Part shown: positions 1-6,966 of the stretch, piece by piece | How the letters are laid out: the number at the start of each line of letters is the position of its first letter | Position numbering within the stretch: the first letter of the stretch is position 1 | NCBI GenBank assembly: GCA_946405695.1 | Contig: CAMJIA010000018.1 | Location: 1 to 28,625 of the forward strand | DNA length: 28,625 nt | Reading direction: 5' to 3' | Source of the DNA: an uncultured Prevotellaceae bacterium | GTDB taxonomy: Bacteria > Bacteroidota > Bacteroidia > Bacteroidales > Bacteroidaceae | Notes under the pieces: model-generated | Databases searched by the model: none | What the model saw: the letters and a program-made list of their open reading frames with translations, nothing else | What the model was told of the DNA's origin: nothing | Made by a program: the position numbers and the translations under genes

Positions 1-2
1 CA

Positions 3-1046
3 GACAGCCAACTGCCTGACGTTGCCTTCATGGTTTGCGCCTACAACGAGCAGGACGTCGTAGAGATGAAGATGCAGAACATCCGTGAGTTAGACTACCC
101 CAAGGACAAACTCCATGTGATATGGGTTACTGATGGTTCGTCAGACAATACTAACGAATACCTGAAGGCTTACCCAGACGTGGAGCTTGTCTTCTCTCCT
201 GAGCGCCGCGGAAAGACTGCAGCGCTGAACCACGGCCTTTCTAAGGTGACGAGCGACATCACAGTGATGACAGATGCCAACACGATGGTCAACCGCGAGG
301 CGATCCGCGAAATCGTTCGCTGCATGCAAGACCCGCAGGTGGCCTGTGTCGCTGGTGAGAAACGTGTCCTATCACGACATGAGGGAGAAATAGCTGCCGA
401 GGGTGAAGGACTCTACTGGAAATATGAGAGTACCCTGAAACGTCTCGATAGTGAACTGTATTCTGCTATGGGTGCCGCTGGTGAGCTCAATGCCATCCGC
501 ACAAAACTCTATGAACCCATGCCAGAAGCTGCCCTACTCGATGACTTTGTCATGTCCATGAAAATGGTTGAACAAGGTTACAAAATAGCCTATACACCAG
601 ACGCTTACGCTATGGAGTATGGCTCTGCAAATCTAGAAGAGGAATCCAAACGCAAGCGTCGTATTGCAGCAGGAGGACTACAGAGTTCCTGGTGGTTGCG
701 TAGCATGATGAATCCGTTCAAGAACTTCGTGGTGGCTTTCCAGTTTGTTTCCCACCGCGTACTCCGATGGAGTATCACTCCCATAGCCATGATGGCACTC
801 ATACCACTCAACGTAGCCCTGGTGATGATGAAAGCCGGAACGGCCTACACCATTGTCTGGATACTGCAAATCCTATTCTATCTGGCTGCTTTCGGTGGCT
901 ATCTGTTAGAGCAGCGAGGACGGAAAAACAAACTGCTCTATGTGCCCTATTACTTTCTTTTCATGAACATCAACGTCTTCCACGGCATGCACTATCTGAG
1001 GACCCATCAAGGAGGGGGAACATGGGAGAAAGCAAAAAGAGGGTAA
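3..1046 (+). CDS. Family 2 glycosyltransferase, membrane-bound (5' end outside window)
   Basis: Transfers a sugar from a nucleotide-sugar donor, probably at the cytoplasmic face of the inner membrane during polysaccharide synthesis; the product cannot be read from sequence. The GT-A fold is shown by PDVAFMVCAYNEQDVV at the start, the donor-site motif VTDGSSDNT, the metal-site region MTDANT, the acceptor/base region LLDDFVMSMKMVEQGYKI and a following basic stretch KRKRRIAAGGLQSSWW. Three hydrophobic segments close the protein (around RWSITPIAMMALIPLNVALV, IVWILQILFYLAAFGGYLL and LLYVPYYFLFMNINVF). The frame is open to the left edge and residues before the ATG at 30 (DSQLPDVAF) already match the family, so the gene begins upstream, probably with another membrane segment. 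It resembles the IcaA/cellulose-synthase-like branch. The family call is firm; the substrate is unknown. Confidence 0.9.
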   Translation, partial: DSQLPDVAFMVCAYNEQDVVEMKMQNIRELDYPKDKLHVIWVTDGSSDNTNEYLKAYPDVELVFSPERRGKTAALNHGLSKVTSDITVMTDANTMVNREAIREIVRCMQDPQVACVAGEKRVLSRHEGEIAAEGEGLYWKYESTLKRLDSELYSAMGAAGELNAIRTKLYEPMPEAALLDDFVMSMKMVEQGYKIAYTPDAYAMEYGSANLEEESKRKRRIAAGGLQSSWWLRSMMNPFKNFVVAFQFVSHRVLRWSITPIAMMALIPLNVALVMMKAGTAYTIVWILQILFYLAAFGGYLLEQRGRKNKLLYVPYYFLFMNINVFHGMHYLRTHQGGGTWEKAKRG

Positions 1047-1085
1047 ATTTTTGTGAAAATTGATGGCTATTCAAAGATTTTGTTG

Positions 1086-1093
1086 TACCTTTG
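1086..1093 (+). promoter_or_regulatory. Bacteroidetes -7 box for the hybrid kinase gene
   Basis: TACCTTTG matches the TAnnTTTG consensus and lies 27 bases before the ATG at 1121. No well-spaced TTTG -33 element is visible (a TTG lies at 1060-1062), so the promoter may be moderate. Confidence 0.5.
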
Positions 1094-1120
1094 CAAGGAA
1101 ATAGTTGTTTTCATAAAAAG

Positions 1121-2371
1121 ATGAACCAGGATGAAAGAGAGCTGCTCCTGCAACAATTAGCAGAGGCGAACACAAAATTGAAGACCACTCAGCAAGAGCT
1201 TGAGGCGGCACAGAAAAGGCTTAACGAATATGAAGAGAAGGCTCAGAAGGCAGAACAGGCAAGCCGCATGAAGTCACTCTTCTTGGCTAACATGAGCCAT
1301 GAAATCCGCACACCTCTCAATGCTATTGAAGGTTTTTCGCGTGTGATGGCAGAGACCGACTCTGCTGAAGACCGCATGAAATACATGGAAATTGTTGAGA
1401 GCAACAATGGCCGTGTACTTGCCCTTATCAACGAGATTCTCGACCTCTCACGTGTAGAGGCTGGCGAGATTACCATCAACAAGAGCATGACTGACCTCAG
1501 CGAGCTCTGCAGGAACATCCAGCTTATCTTTAAGTTCCGTTGTCCGGAAACCGTACGTCTGTCGTGGTCAAACCCCACCATGAACGTCACGCTCAATACC
1601 GACACCAATCGTCTGACGCAGATTTTCTCCAACCTGATTAGCAATGCGCTGAAGCATACCTCACAAGGCAGCATTACCTATGGCTATCGTCTCATCAACG
1701 ATGGTCAGGAGGTAGAGTTCTTCGTATCCGACACAGGAAGTGGTATTGCGAAAGAAGATCTCGATCACATCTTTACCACCTATATGTCGCGAGATGCGGA
1801 AAACCAGAATGGTTACGGACTGGGACTGGCTCTCTGTAAGATTATCATCGAGAAGATGGGTGGTAGCATCAATGTCACCTCTAAGATTGGACAAGGCTCA
1901 ACCTTTACCTTTGTCCTGCCTTTTGAGGGAACGATTGGCGGCATGCGCAAGAACAGCCGTACCACCACCAACTCTCGCACCATCCGCGTCAATACGAAGA
2001 CAGACGTCAAGAACGCTCCGCTGATTCTGGTAGCTGAAGACGAAGACAGCAACTTCGAACTGGTGAAGATAGTTCTCTCTAAGCGTTACCGTCTGGTACG
2101 TGCCGTCAATGGTATTGAGGCTGTTACCTTCTGCGAAGACGACCGTCCCGATATGATTCTGATGGACATTCGTATGCCAGACATGAATGGTCTAGACGCT
2201 ACCCGCATCATCAAGGAGGTCAACCACGACATCCCCATCGTTGCCCTCAGCGCCTATGCCTTCGAAGAGAACATCCGTGAGGCCAAGGCTGCCGGTTGCG
2301 ACGAGTTTATGGCCAAGCCCTTCCGTGTAGAGGATTTGCTGGATGTCGTCAAGAAATACGTAAAGGATTAA
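1121..2371 (+). CDS. Soluble hybrid sensor histidine kinase (HisKA-HATPase-REC)
   Basis: A 416-residue signalling kinase with no membrane segment and no recognisable sensor domain. Residues 5-50 are a Glu/Gln/Lys-rich coiled coil. The dimerisation/phosphoacceptor motif NMSHEIRTPLNAI places His60. The ATPase part has an N box (NLISNALKHT), G1 (DTGSGIAKEDL) and G2 (GYGLGLALCKII). A C-terminal receiver domain starts at ILVAEDEDS, with phosphoacceptor Asp349 in LMDIRMPDMNG and a late KPF motif. The chosen ATG follows the promoter TACCTTTG; an in-frame TTG at 1091 overlaps that box and is rejected. No separate output regulator lies next to it. The EEP-family gene begins 19 bases downstream and is probably co-transcribed. 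The signal sensed is unknown; the coiled coil may dock to a partner. Confidence 0.92.
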   Translation: MNQDERELLLQQLAEANTKLKTTQQELEAAQKRLNEYEEKAQKAEQASRMKSLFLANMSHEIRTPLNAIEGFSRVMAETDSAEDRMKYMEIVESNNGRVLALINEILDLSRVEAGEITINKSMTDLSELCRNIQLIFKFRCPETVRLSWSNPTMNVTLNTDTNRLTQIFSNLISNALKHTSQGSITYGYRLINDGQEVEFFVSDTGSGIAKEDLDHIFTTYMSRDAENQNGYGLGLALCKIIIEKMGGSINVTSKIGQGSTFTFVLPFEGTIGGMRKNSRTTTNSRTIRVNTKTDVKNAPLILVAEDEDSNFELVKIVLSKRYRLVRAVNGIEAVTFCEDDRPDMILMDIRMPDMNGLDATRIIKEVNHDIPIVALSAYAFEENIREAKAAGCDEFMAKPFRVEDLLDVVKKYVKD

Positions 2372-2390
2372 CCCACCCTCACTCTACCTT

Positions 2391-3452
2391 ATGGGAAAAC
2401 TAGCTGTTTACAAGTATGCTGCCGCCATGTTTCTGGTCATCCAGATTGTGGTAAGTCTCTTGACCCTTGTCGGACTCTTTGGCGGCGATGTAACGCCTAT
2501 AGGCAATACGGCACGAGCCATGTGCGTATATGTCCTGCCAGTACTTATCGCAGCCAATGCCGTACTGATTATCTATTGGCTGATTCGCCGCAGATGGCTA
2601 CTGTCGCTGATTCCGGTGCTTACCATTGCCTGCTGTATTCCCTACATCGGGACTTTCTACCAGCCCAGCTTTGACGACCCGCAACAGAACACCCAGAGTG
2701 GATTGAAGATAGCCTCCTACAACGTGGCTATGTTCGGACGTGAGACTTCCGGTTTCATGGCTCAGGACATCCTTGCAGAGATGCGTCGCCAGAAGGTTGA
2801 TGTGCTCTGCGTACAAGAGTATAACGAGATTAGTGGCGACAAGAAGAATTCCGAGAGCTACAAAGAGTACTTCCCCTATATGCAGGTAGGTCGCAACGAT
2901 ATGGTCATCTTCAGTCGCTACCCCATCACGGCTAATAAGACCATCCTTTTTGAAGAGACCAACAACAGTGCCATGTGGGCCGACATTGACGTGAAAGGCA
3001 GCGAGTTCCGCATCTTCAATGTTCACTTGGAAACCACAGGTATTAACAGCACGCTCCACAGAGCCGGAAAGATGATGGCACAAGGCGGACAGGTGGACAA
3101 CAACCGACTGATAAGTGCCATTGTCGGCAACTACATGTGGGGCATGATGTTCCGTTCTGGTCAGGCCATCACCATTGCCAACGAGAAGCGCAACTCAGAC
3201 AAGCCCGTCATCCTCTGCGGCGACTTCAACGATGTGCCCTACTCCTTCGTCTATAACACGGTGAAGGGCGACATGGTGGATGGTTTCAAGGAGTGTGGTG
3301 CAGGCTTTATGTACACCTATCGCGGCATGAAGAAAAAGCCCGTACGCATTGACTACATCTTCCACGACGAGAGCATCAAGGGTATTGCGTATTACAAGAC
3401 GGAGCTGACCTACTCAGACCACTTCCCCGTCTTCATGAAGGTTGAACTTTAG
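2391..3452 (+). CDS. Membrane-anchored endonuclease/exonuclease/phosphatase family protein
   Basis: The 353-residue protein starts with three hydrophobic helices (about residues 7-28, 40-62 and 66-84). An EEP (exonuclease III/DNase I/inositol phosphatase fold) domain follows. Family motifs are in order: LKIASYNVAMFG, VLCVQE (metal-binding Glu), DMVIFSRYPI, FRIFNVHLET (catalytic His region), VILCGDFNDVP (Asp/Asn pair), RIDYIFHD and the final SDHFPV (catalytic His). The catalytic domain is predicted to sit outside the cytoplasm or at the membrane surface. The substrate could be a nucleic acid, lipid or phosphoester and cannot be assigned. It follows the hybrid kinase gene by 19 bases, consistent with one transcript, and ends just before a strong palindrome. 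This domain layout is common in Bacteroidetes without a known role. Confidence 0.85.
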   Translation: MGKLAVYKYAAAMFLVIQIVVSLLTLVGLFGGDVTPIGNTARAMCVYVLPVLIAANAVLIIYWLIRRRWLLSLIPVLTIACCIPYIGTFYQPSFDDPQQNTQSGLKIASYNVAMFGRETSGFMAQDILAEMRRQKVDVLCVQEYNEISGDKKNSESYKEYFPYMQVGRNDMVIFSRYPITANKTILFEETNNSAMWADIDVKGSEFRIFNVHLETTGINSTLHRAGKMMAQGGQVDNNRLISAIVGNYMWGMMFRSGQAITIANEKRNSDKPVILCGDFNDVPYSFVYNTVKGDMVDGFKECGAGFMYTYRGMKKKPVRIDYIFHDESIKGIAYYKTELTYSDHFPVFMKVEL

Positions 3453-3461
3453 AATACAAGA

Positions 3462-3483
3462 AACCCTCGCAATTGCGAGGGTT
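3462..3483. terminator. Palindromic bidirectional terminator between convergent genes
   Basis: A perfect 22-base palindrome with arms AACCCTCGCAA and TTGCGAGGGTT lies between the stop at 3452 and the leftward gene ending at 3494. A short T-rich run (TTCTTTGTT) follows on the + strand. Position and symmetry suggest it ends transcription from both sides. Confidence 0.75.
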
Positions 3484-3493
3484 CTTTGTTATA

Positions 3494-3958
3494 TCAGACA
3501 ATCTTGAAACGCACTCTAAACGAGCGCTCTTGTTCGTCCCAGTTGGTCCCCAACATCTCGAAGCGTCCTATCTGCGAGGTAGAGCGCACATGTTTTCCGA
3601 TGCAGGGACAGACATCATAATCACCGATACGCACCAGTCGGATGCTGTCGCTGACATCACTGGGCAATCGGTCGGCACGAATTCCTTCAGGCAACTCACT
3701 CAAGGGCACTACCTCAAAGGTAACGGGCAGGTCTTCCGCTATCAACCGCTGCATCTCACGCTCAATCTCTTTCTCTTCCTGTCGCGTAGGCTTGTGGTCA
3801 ACGTGGAAACTCATCTTGCTCTTCTTGCGCTCTATATGTGCATTATACGAGCGTTCACAGCCAAACAGGCGTACCATCACCTGGTTCAACAGATGCTCCG
3901 CAGTGTGTGCTGGTGGGAACTCCTCCTTGTTGTGCTCATTGAACTGATAGTCTTCCAT
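3494..3958 (-). CDS. AlaX-type tRNA editing protein (short form)
   Basis: A 154-residue stand-alone relative of the alanyl/threonyl-tRNA synthetase editing domain, expected to hydrolyse mischarged tRNA (typically Ser- or Gly-tRNA(Ala)) in trans in the cytoplasm. The zinc-site motifs are clear: HTAEHLL gives His18 and His22, and CPCIGKHV gives Cys119 and His123. The length matches the short AlaX class, which lacks the synthetase and C-Ala domains. It is the last gene of the fabD/GH13 set, 29 bases after the GH13 stop, with a weak purine-rich AGAGG upstream of its ATG. Exact tRNA specificity cannot be told from sequence. Confidence 0.82.
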   Translation of the reverse strand: MEDYQFNEHNKEEFPPAHTAEHLLNQVMVRLFGCERSYNAHIERKKSKMSFHVDHKPTRQEEKEIEREMQRLIAEDLPVTFEVVPLSELPEGIRADRLPSDVSDSIRLVRIGDYDVCPCIGKHVRSTSQIGRFEMLGTNWDEQERSFRVRFKIV

Positions 3959-3987
3959 CTCGTCTCTAACCTCTTACATCAGACCTC

Positions 3988-5649
3988 TCACCTCTTACAC
4001 TTCACCTTCCATACCCTACCGCTACGAGCAGCAATGTTCATGCGAACGCTACCGTCCGGATGCAGCAGCATTGACTGTTTCTCCTTCGTCAGCAGGTCGG
4101 TAGCCATCGCTGTACTCTCTTTCAGCTGCAAGTAGTCAAAGGCATGGGCAGGCAGATTGATGTCCACGTCCACATCATGGTCCTCGAAGTTGACAACCAC
4201 CAGCAAGAGGTCGTTATCGGCCTTGCGCAAGAAGGCATACTGACGCTGCAAGTGACCGTTGACATACATCAGATCAAAGAAAGCGCCCTCGCTGACAGCC
4301 TTCTCCTTGCGGGCAATGAGCAGGGTCTTTTTATGGATGTCGAAGAGCTGCTGCTCCTCGGCGGTCAACTTCTTGGCGGCAGCACGACACAGGGTGTCCA
4401 CACTCCAATAGTCGAAAATCGTGGTACGTCCATCGTTGCCACTGAATCCCTCGCGGTCCATGCCGCGCTCACCATATTCCTCACCGGCATAGAGCATGAA
4501 GGGGTTCTGCTGCATCAGCACGGAGGCAATCATCGCAGGTACGCCCTTCTTACCATCGGCAGCAAAGAAGTCGCTGGCAATGCGCTGTTCGTCGTGGTTC
4601 TCCAGGAAGTAGAGCATGTGCTCGCGGATGTCATCGGTCTGCTGCCAGGCATTGCTGATAGCTGACGTCGGCGCATGGTGACAGATCACGCTGCGCATCG
4701 TGTCATACATACCCACCTTGTCGTACAACCAGTCGAAGCCGTTCAGCAGATAGCGACGATAGTCGTAGGGGTTATACACCTCACCAATGAACTTGATGTC
4801 AGGGTAATCCTTGCGGACCGTCTTCGTGGCAAAGCGCCAGAACTCGGCAGGTACCATCTCTGCCATATCACAACGGAATGCATCCACGCCCTTAGAGGCC
4901 CAGAAGAGCAGTATCTCCGTCATCTTGTACCACGTATCGGGAATGGGATCAAAGTAACCGATACGTCCAGCATAGTAGTCAAGGCCATAGTTCAGTTTGA
5001 CAGTCTCGTACCAGTCGGTCTTCGAAGGTGCATTATCGAAGTGGTCATTACCCGTAGCCTTGGCAGGCTCCTCCAAGTAAGGCTCCTTCTCACCCTGATA
5101 CAGGTCGAAGTACGGTGTGAAGCGCTCACCCGGGCAATAGTAGAAGTTATTCTGCGGATTGAAACCCTGCTGCGGGTCGTCGTCAGCACCAAGATCCACC
5201 ACACCCTTTGGCTTGCAGACAGAGTGGTACTGGCGGGCCACATGGTTAGGCACGAAGTCGATAACCATCTTCAGGCCAGCAGCATGGGTACGCTCCACCA
5301 GCTGCTCAAACTCCTGCATGCGCTCATCGACGTTGACAGCCAAGTCGGGGTCAACATCATAATAATCAGTGATGGCATAGGGCGAACCAGCCTTACCCTT
5401 CACCACAGCAGGATGCTGGCGGGGAATACCATACTTGCTGTAGTCAGTCTGCGTAGCATGACGGATAATACCCGTATACCACACATGACTAACACCCATC
5501 TGGGCAATGTCCTTCAGCACCTTGGGGGTGAAGTCTGCCAACTTACCACAACCATTTTCGGCAATCGTGCCGTTCACCTTGCGAGTGACGTTGCGATTGC
5601 CGAAAAGGCGGGTAAATATTTGATAAATAATGACTTTATCCACGATCAA
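3988..5649 (-). CDS. GH13 alpha-amylase family enzyme, cytoplasmic
   Basis: Glycoside hydrolase family 13, acting on alpha-glucans such as maltodextrin or glycogen. All four conserved regions are present: I, DFVPNHVARQYH; II, GVDAFRCDMAEM with nucleophile Asp261; III, FIGEVYNP with acid/base Glu290; IV, FLENHDEQR with Asp353. Numbering runs from the TTG at 5649. A beta-rich C-terminal domain follows (about 440-553). There is no signal peptide, so it acts inside the cell. The start is uncertain: an in-frame stop lies at 5659-5661 and no ATG follows before the conserved core, so translation must use TTG at 5649 or GTG at 5643 (the latter gives a more typical DKVIIYQIFTRLFGN start). It begins 32 bases after the fabD stop, so it is likely in the same transcript. 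Hydrolase versus transferase activity is not resolved. Confidence 0.88.
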   Translation of the reverse strand: MIVDKVIIYQIFTRLFGNRNVTRKVNGTIAENGCGKLADFTPKVLKDIAQMGVSHVWYTGIIRHATQTDYSKYGIPRQHPAVVKGKAGSPYAITDYYDVDPDLAVNVDERMQEFEQLVERTHAAGLKMVIDFVPNHVARQYHSVCKPKGVVDLGADDDPQQGFNPQNNFYYCPGERFTPYFDLYQGEKEPYLEEPAKATGNDHFDNAPSKTDWYETVKLNYGLDYYAGRIGYFDPIPDTWYKMTEILLFWASKGVDAFRCDMAEMVPAEFWRFATKTVRKDYPDIKFIGEVYNPYDYRRYLLNGFDWLYDKVGMYDTMRSVICHHAPTSAISNAWQQTDDIREHMLYFLENHDEQRIASDFFAADGKKGVPAMIASVLMQQNPFMLYAGEEYGERGMDREGFSGNDGRTTIFDYWSVDTLCRAAAKKLTAEEQQLFDIHKKTLLIARKEKAVSEGAFFDLMYVNGHLQRQYAFLRKADNDLLLVVVNFEDHDVDVDINLPAHAFDYLQLKESTAMATDLLTKEKQSMLLHPDGSVRMNIAARSGRVWKVKCKR

Positions 5650-5681
5650 CGTTTTTGTTTATTAGTTATTGGTATTGTATA

Positions 5682-6575
5682 TTATTCCTCGATGCCGTGA
5701 GCAGGAACATCCTTGTTGATCTTGGCAATCATGCCACGAAGGGCCTTACCAGGACCACACTCTGTGAAGTCGTCGGCACCATCAGCAATCATGTTCTGCA
5801 CAATCTGAGTCCAGCGAACGCTGCTGGTCAGCTGAGCAATCAGGTTAGCCTTGATCTCTGCAGGATCAGTATGAGGCTTAGCGTCCACGTTCTGATAGAC
5901 GGGGCACTTAGGAGCCTTGATCTCTGTCTTCTCGATAGCGGCCTGCAACTCGTCCTTGGCGGGCTGCATCAGCGGAGAGTGGAAAGCACCACCCACCTTC
6001 AGGGGCAGAGCACGCTTGGCACCAGCGGCTTTCAGTTGCTCACAAGCCTCGTTGATAGCATTGATGTCGCCAGAGATTACCAGCTGACCGGGGTTGTTAA
6101 AGTTGGCAGGTACACAGATACCCTTACCCATCTTGCCCACCTCGTCGCAAACCTCCAAGACCTTCTCGTCGGGCAGACCGATGATGGCAGCCATTGTCGA
6201 GGGCTGAGCCTCGCAAGCCTTCTGCATAGCCATAGCACGTGCATACACCAGCTTCAGACCGTCCTCAAACGACAGTGCACCAGCAGCCACCAGTGCAGAG
6301 AACTCACCCAGTGAGTGACCGGCAACCATCGCAGGCTCGAACTTGTCGCCCAGGCAGATAGCAGTAATCACGCTATGCAGGAATACGGCAGGCTGTGTCA
6401 CCTTGGTCTGTTTCAGGTCCTCGTCAGTACCTTCAAACATGATGTCAGTAATGCGATAACCCAAAATCTCGTTAGCCTTTTCAAACAATTCTTTTGCAGT
6501 CTCGTTGTTGTCATACAGGTCCTTACCCATACCAACAAACTGTGCCCCCTGACCGGGGAAAACAAATGCTTTCAT
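5682..6575 (-). CDS. fabD: Malonyl-CoA:acyl carrier protein transacylase
   Basis: Moves the malonyl group from CoA to the acyl carrier protein, supplying two-carbon units for fatty acid synthesis in the cytoplasm. The 297-residue length is normal for FabD. Sequence signs are FVFPGQGAQFVGMG at the start, the nucleophile elbow GHSLG (Ser88), Arg113 in the YARAMAMQ segment and the catalytic His199 in GGAFHSPLM. These match Ser92, Arg117 and His201 of the E. coli enzyme. It is the first gene of the leftward set and has its own promoter 44 bases upstream. No other fab gene is nearby; the partners here are a GH13 enzyme and an AlaX protein. Confidence 0.97.
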   Translation of the reverse strand: MKAFVFPGQGAQFVGMGKDLYDNNETAKELFEKANEILGYRITDIMFEGTDEDLKQTKVTQPAVFLHSVITAICLGDKFEPAMVAGHSLGEFSALVAAGALSFEDGLKLVYARAMAMQKACEAQPSTMAAIIGLPDEKVLEVCDEVGKMGKGICVPANFNNPGQLVISGDINAINEACEQLKAAGAKRALPLKVGGAFHSPLMQPAKDELQAAIEKTEIKAPKCPVYQNVDAKPHTDPAEIKANLIAQLTSSVRWTQIVQNMIADGADDFTECGPGKALRGMIAKINKDVPAHGIEE

Positions 6576-6619
6576 CTTTCTTTTTATATATTAAATATGT
6601 ACGTTTTCTAATTCGCGTG

Positions 6620-6627
6620 CAAAGGTA
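6620..6627 (-). promoter_or_regulatory. Promoter of fabD
   Basis: Reverse-strand TACCTTTG, 44 bases before the fabD ATG. A degenerate -33 element (CTTG) sits 20 bases upstream at 6648-6651, almost touching the -33 element of the divergent tRNA promoter. Confidence 0.65.
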
Positions 6628-6657
6628 CTCATTTTTTTCAAAAAAACCAAGATATCT

Positions 6658-6689
6658 TTTGGATATTTCAGAAAAAGGTCGTACCTTTG
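6658..6689 (+). promoter_or_regulatory. Promoter of tRNA-Ser
   Basis: An ideal Bacteroidetes promoter: TTTG at 6658-6661, a 20-base spacer, then TACCTTTG at 6682-6689. The tRNA starts 92 bases further on, giving an unusually long leader. Confidence 0.75.
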
Positions 6690-6727
6690 CAGCCGCAAAA
6701 CGCAAAGGAAAGTTCAATTTTCAATTG

Positions 6728-6788
6728 ACTCTCCTCACGTTCGGCCATTTGCAAGCAAGCTTGCATGGCTCTCACTTATTCGGAGAGT
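6728..6788 (+). other. Structured tRNA-Ser leader able to pair with the tRNA 5' end
   Basis: ACTCTCC at 6728-6734 copies the 3' acceptor strand of the tRNA (6861-6867) and can pair over seven bases with the 5' acceptor strand at 6782-6788. Between them is a hairpin: GCCAT and GCAAGC at 6744-6756 pair with GCTTGC and ATGGC at 6759-6769, with two extra T residues. A further small hairpin TCAATT/AATTGA lies at 6714-6728. The pairing is visible; any effect on processing is inference. Confidence 0.45.
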
Positions 6789-6871
6789 TGGCAGAGTGAT
6801 CGATCGCGCTGGACTCGAAATCCGGTATACCCTTATGGGTATCGGGGGTTTGAATCCCTCACTCTCCGCCA
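6782..6871 (+). tRNA. tRNA-Ser (anticodon CGA)
   Basis: A 90-base class II tRNA. The acceptor strand GGAGAGT pairs with ACTCTCC, followed by discriminator G and an encoded CCA. The anticodon stem CTGGA/TCCGG encloses the loop CTCGAAA, which gives anticodon CGA for serine codon UCG. The long variable arm (TATACCC/GGGTA type) and the T arm with loop TTTGAAT are typical of serine tRNAs. It is transcribed alone from its own promoter and followed at once by a terminator. Confidence 0.95.
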
Positions 6872-6875
6872 AGAC

Positions 6876-6902
6876 AAAAGGGAACCGTCTGGTTCCCTTT
6901 TT
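6876..6902. terminator. Strong terminator after tRNA-Ser, probably bidirectional
   Basis: The stem AAAAGGGAACC (6876-6886) and GGTTCCCTTTT (6891-6901) has a four-base loop GTCT and ends in a T run on the + strand. The matching A run on the other side gives a T run for leftward transcription, so it can also end the exported-protein operon finishing at 6967. Confidence 0.88.
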
Positions 6903-6966
6903 CTATGTAGGTTTAATTCTCATGCTAAAACTGGGGACCGTTCTGAATTTTCTGCTTTAGTTTTAT

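Noticed and set aside
1091..1120. Upstream TTG start for the hybrid kinase
   Set aside because: The TTG lies inside the TACCTTTG promoter box, so it would not be in the transcript.
3969..3999. Two copies of ACCTCTTACA around the GH13 stop as a possible regulatory repeat
   Set aside because: Only 10 bases long and partly coding; chance or a small duplication is enough to explain it.
4675..5700. Long rightward open frame opposite the GH13 gene
   Set aside because: It has no family motifs and lies antisense to a gene with all GH13 catalytic residues; it is a shadow of that gene's codon use.
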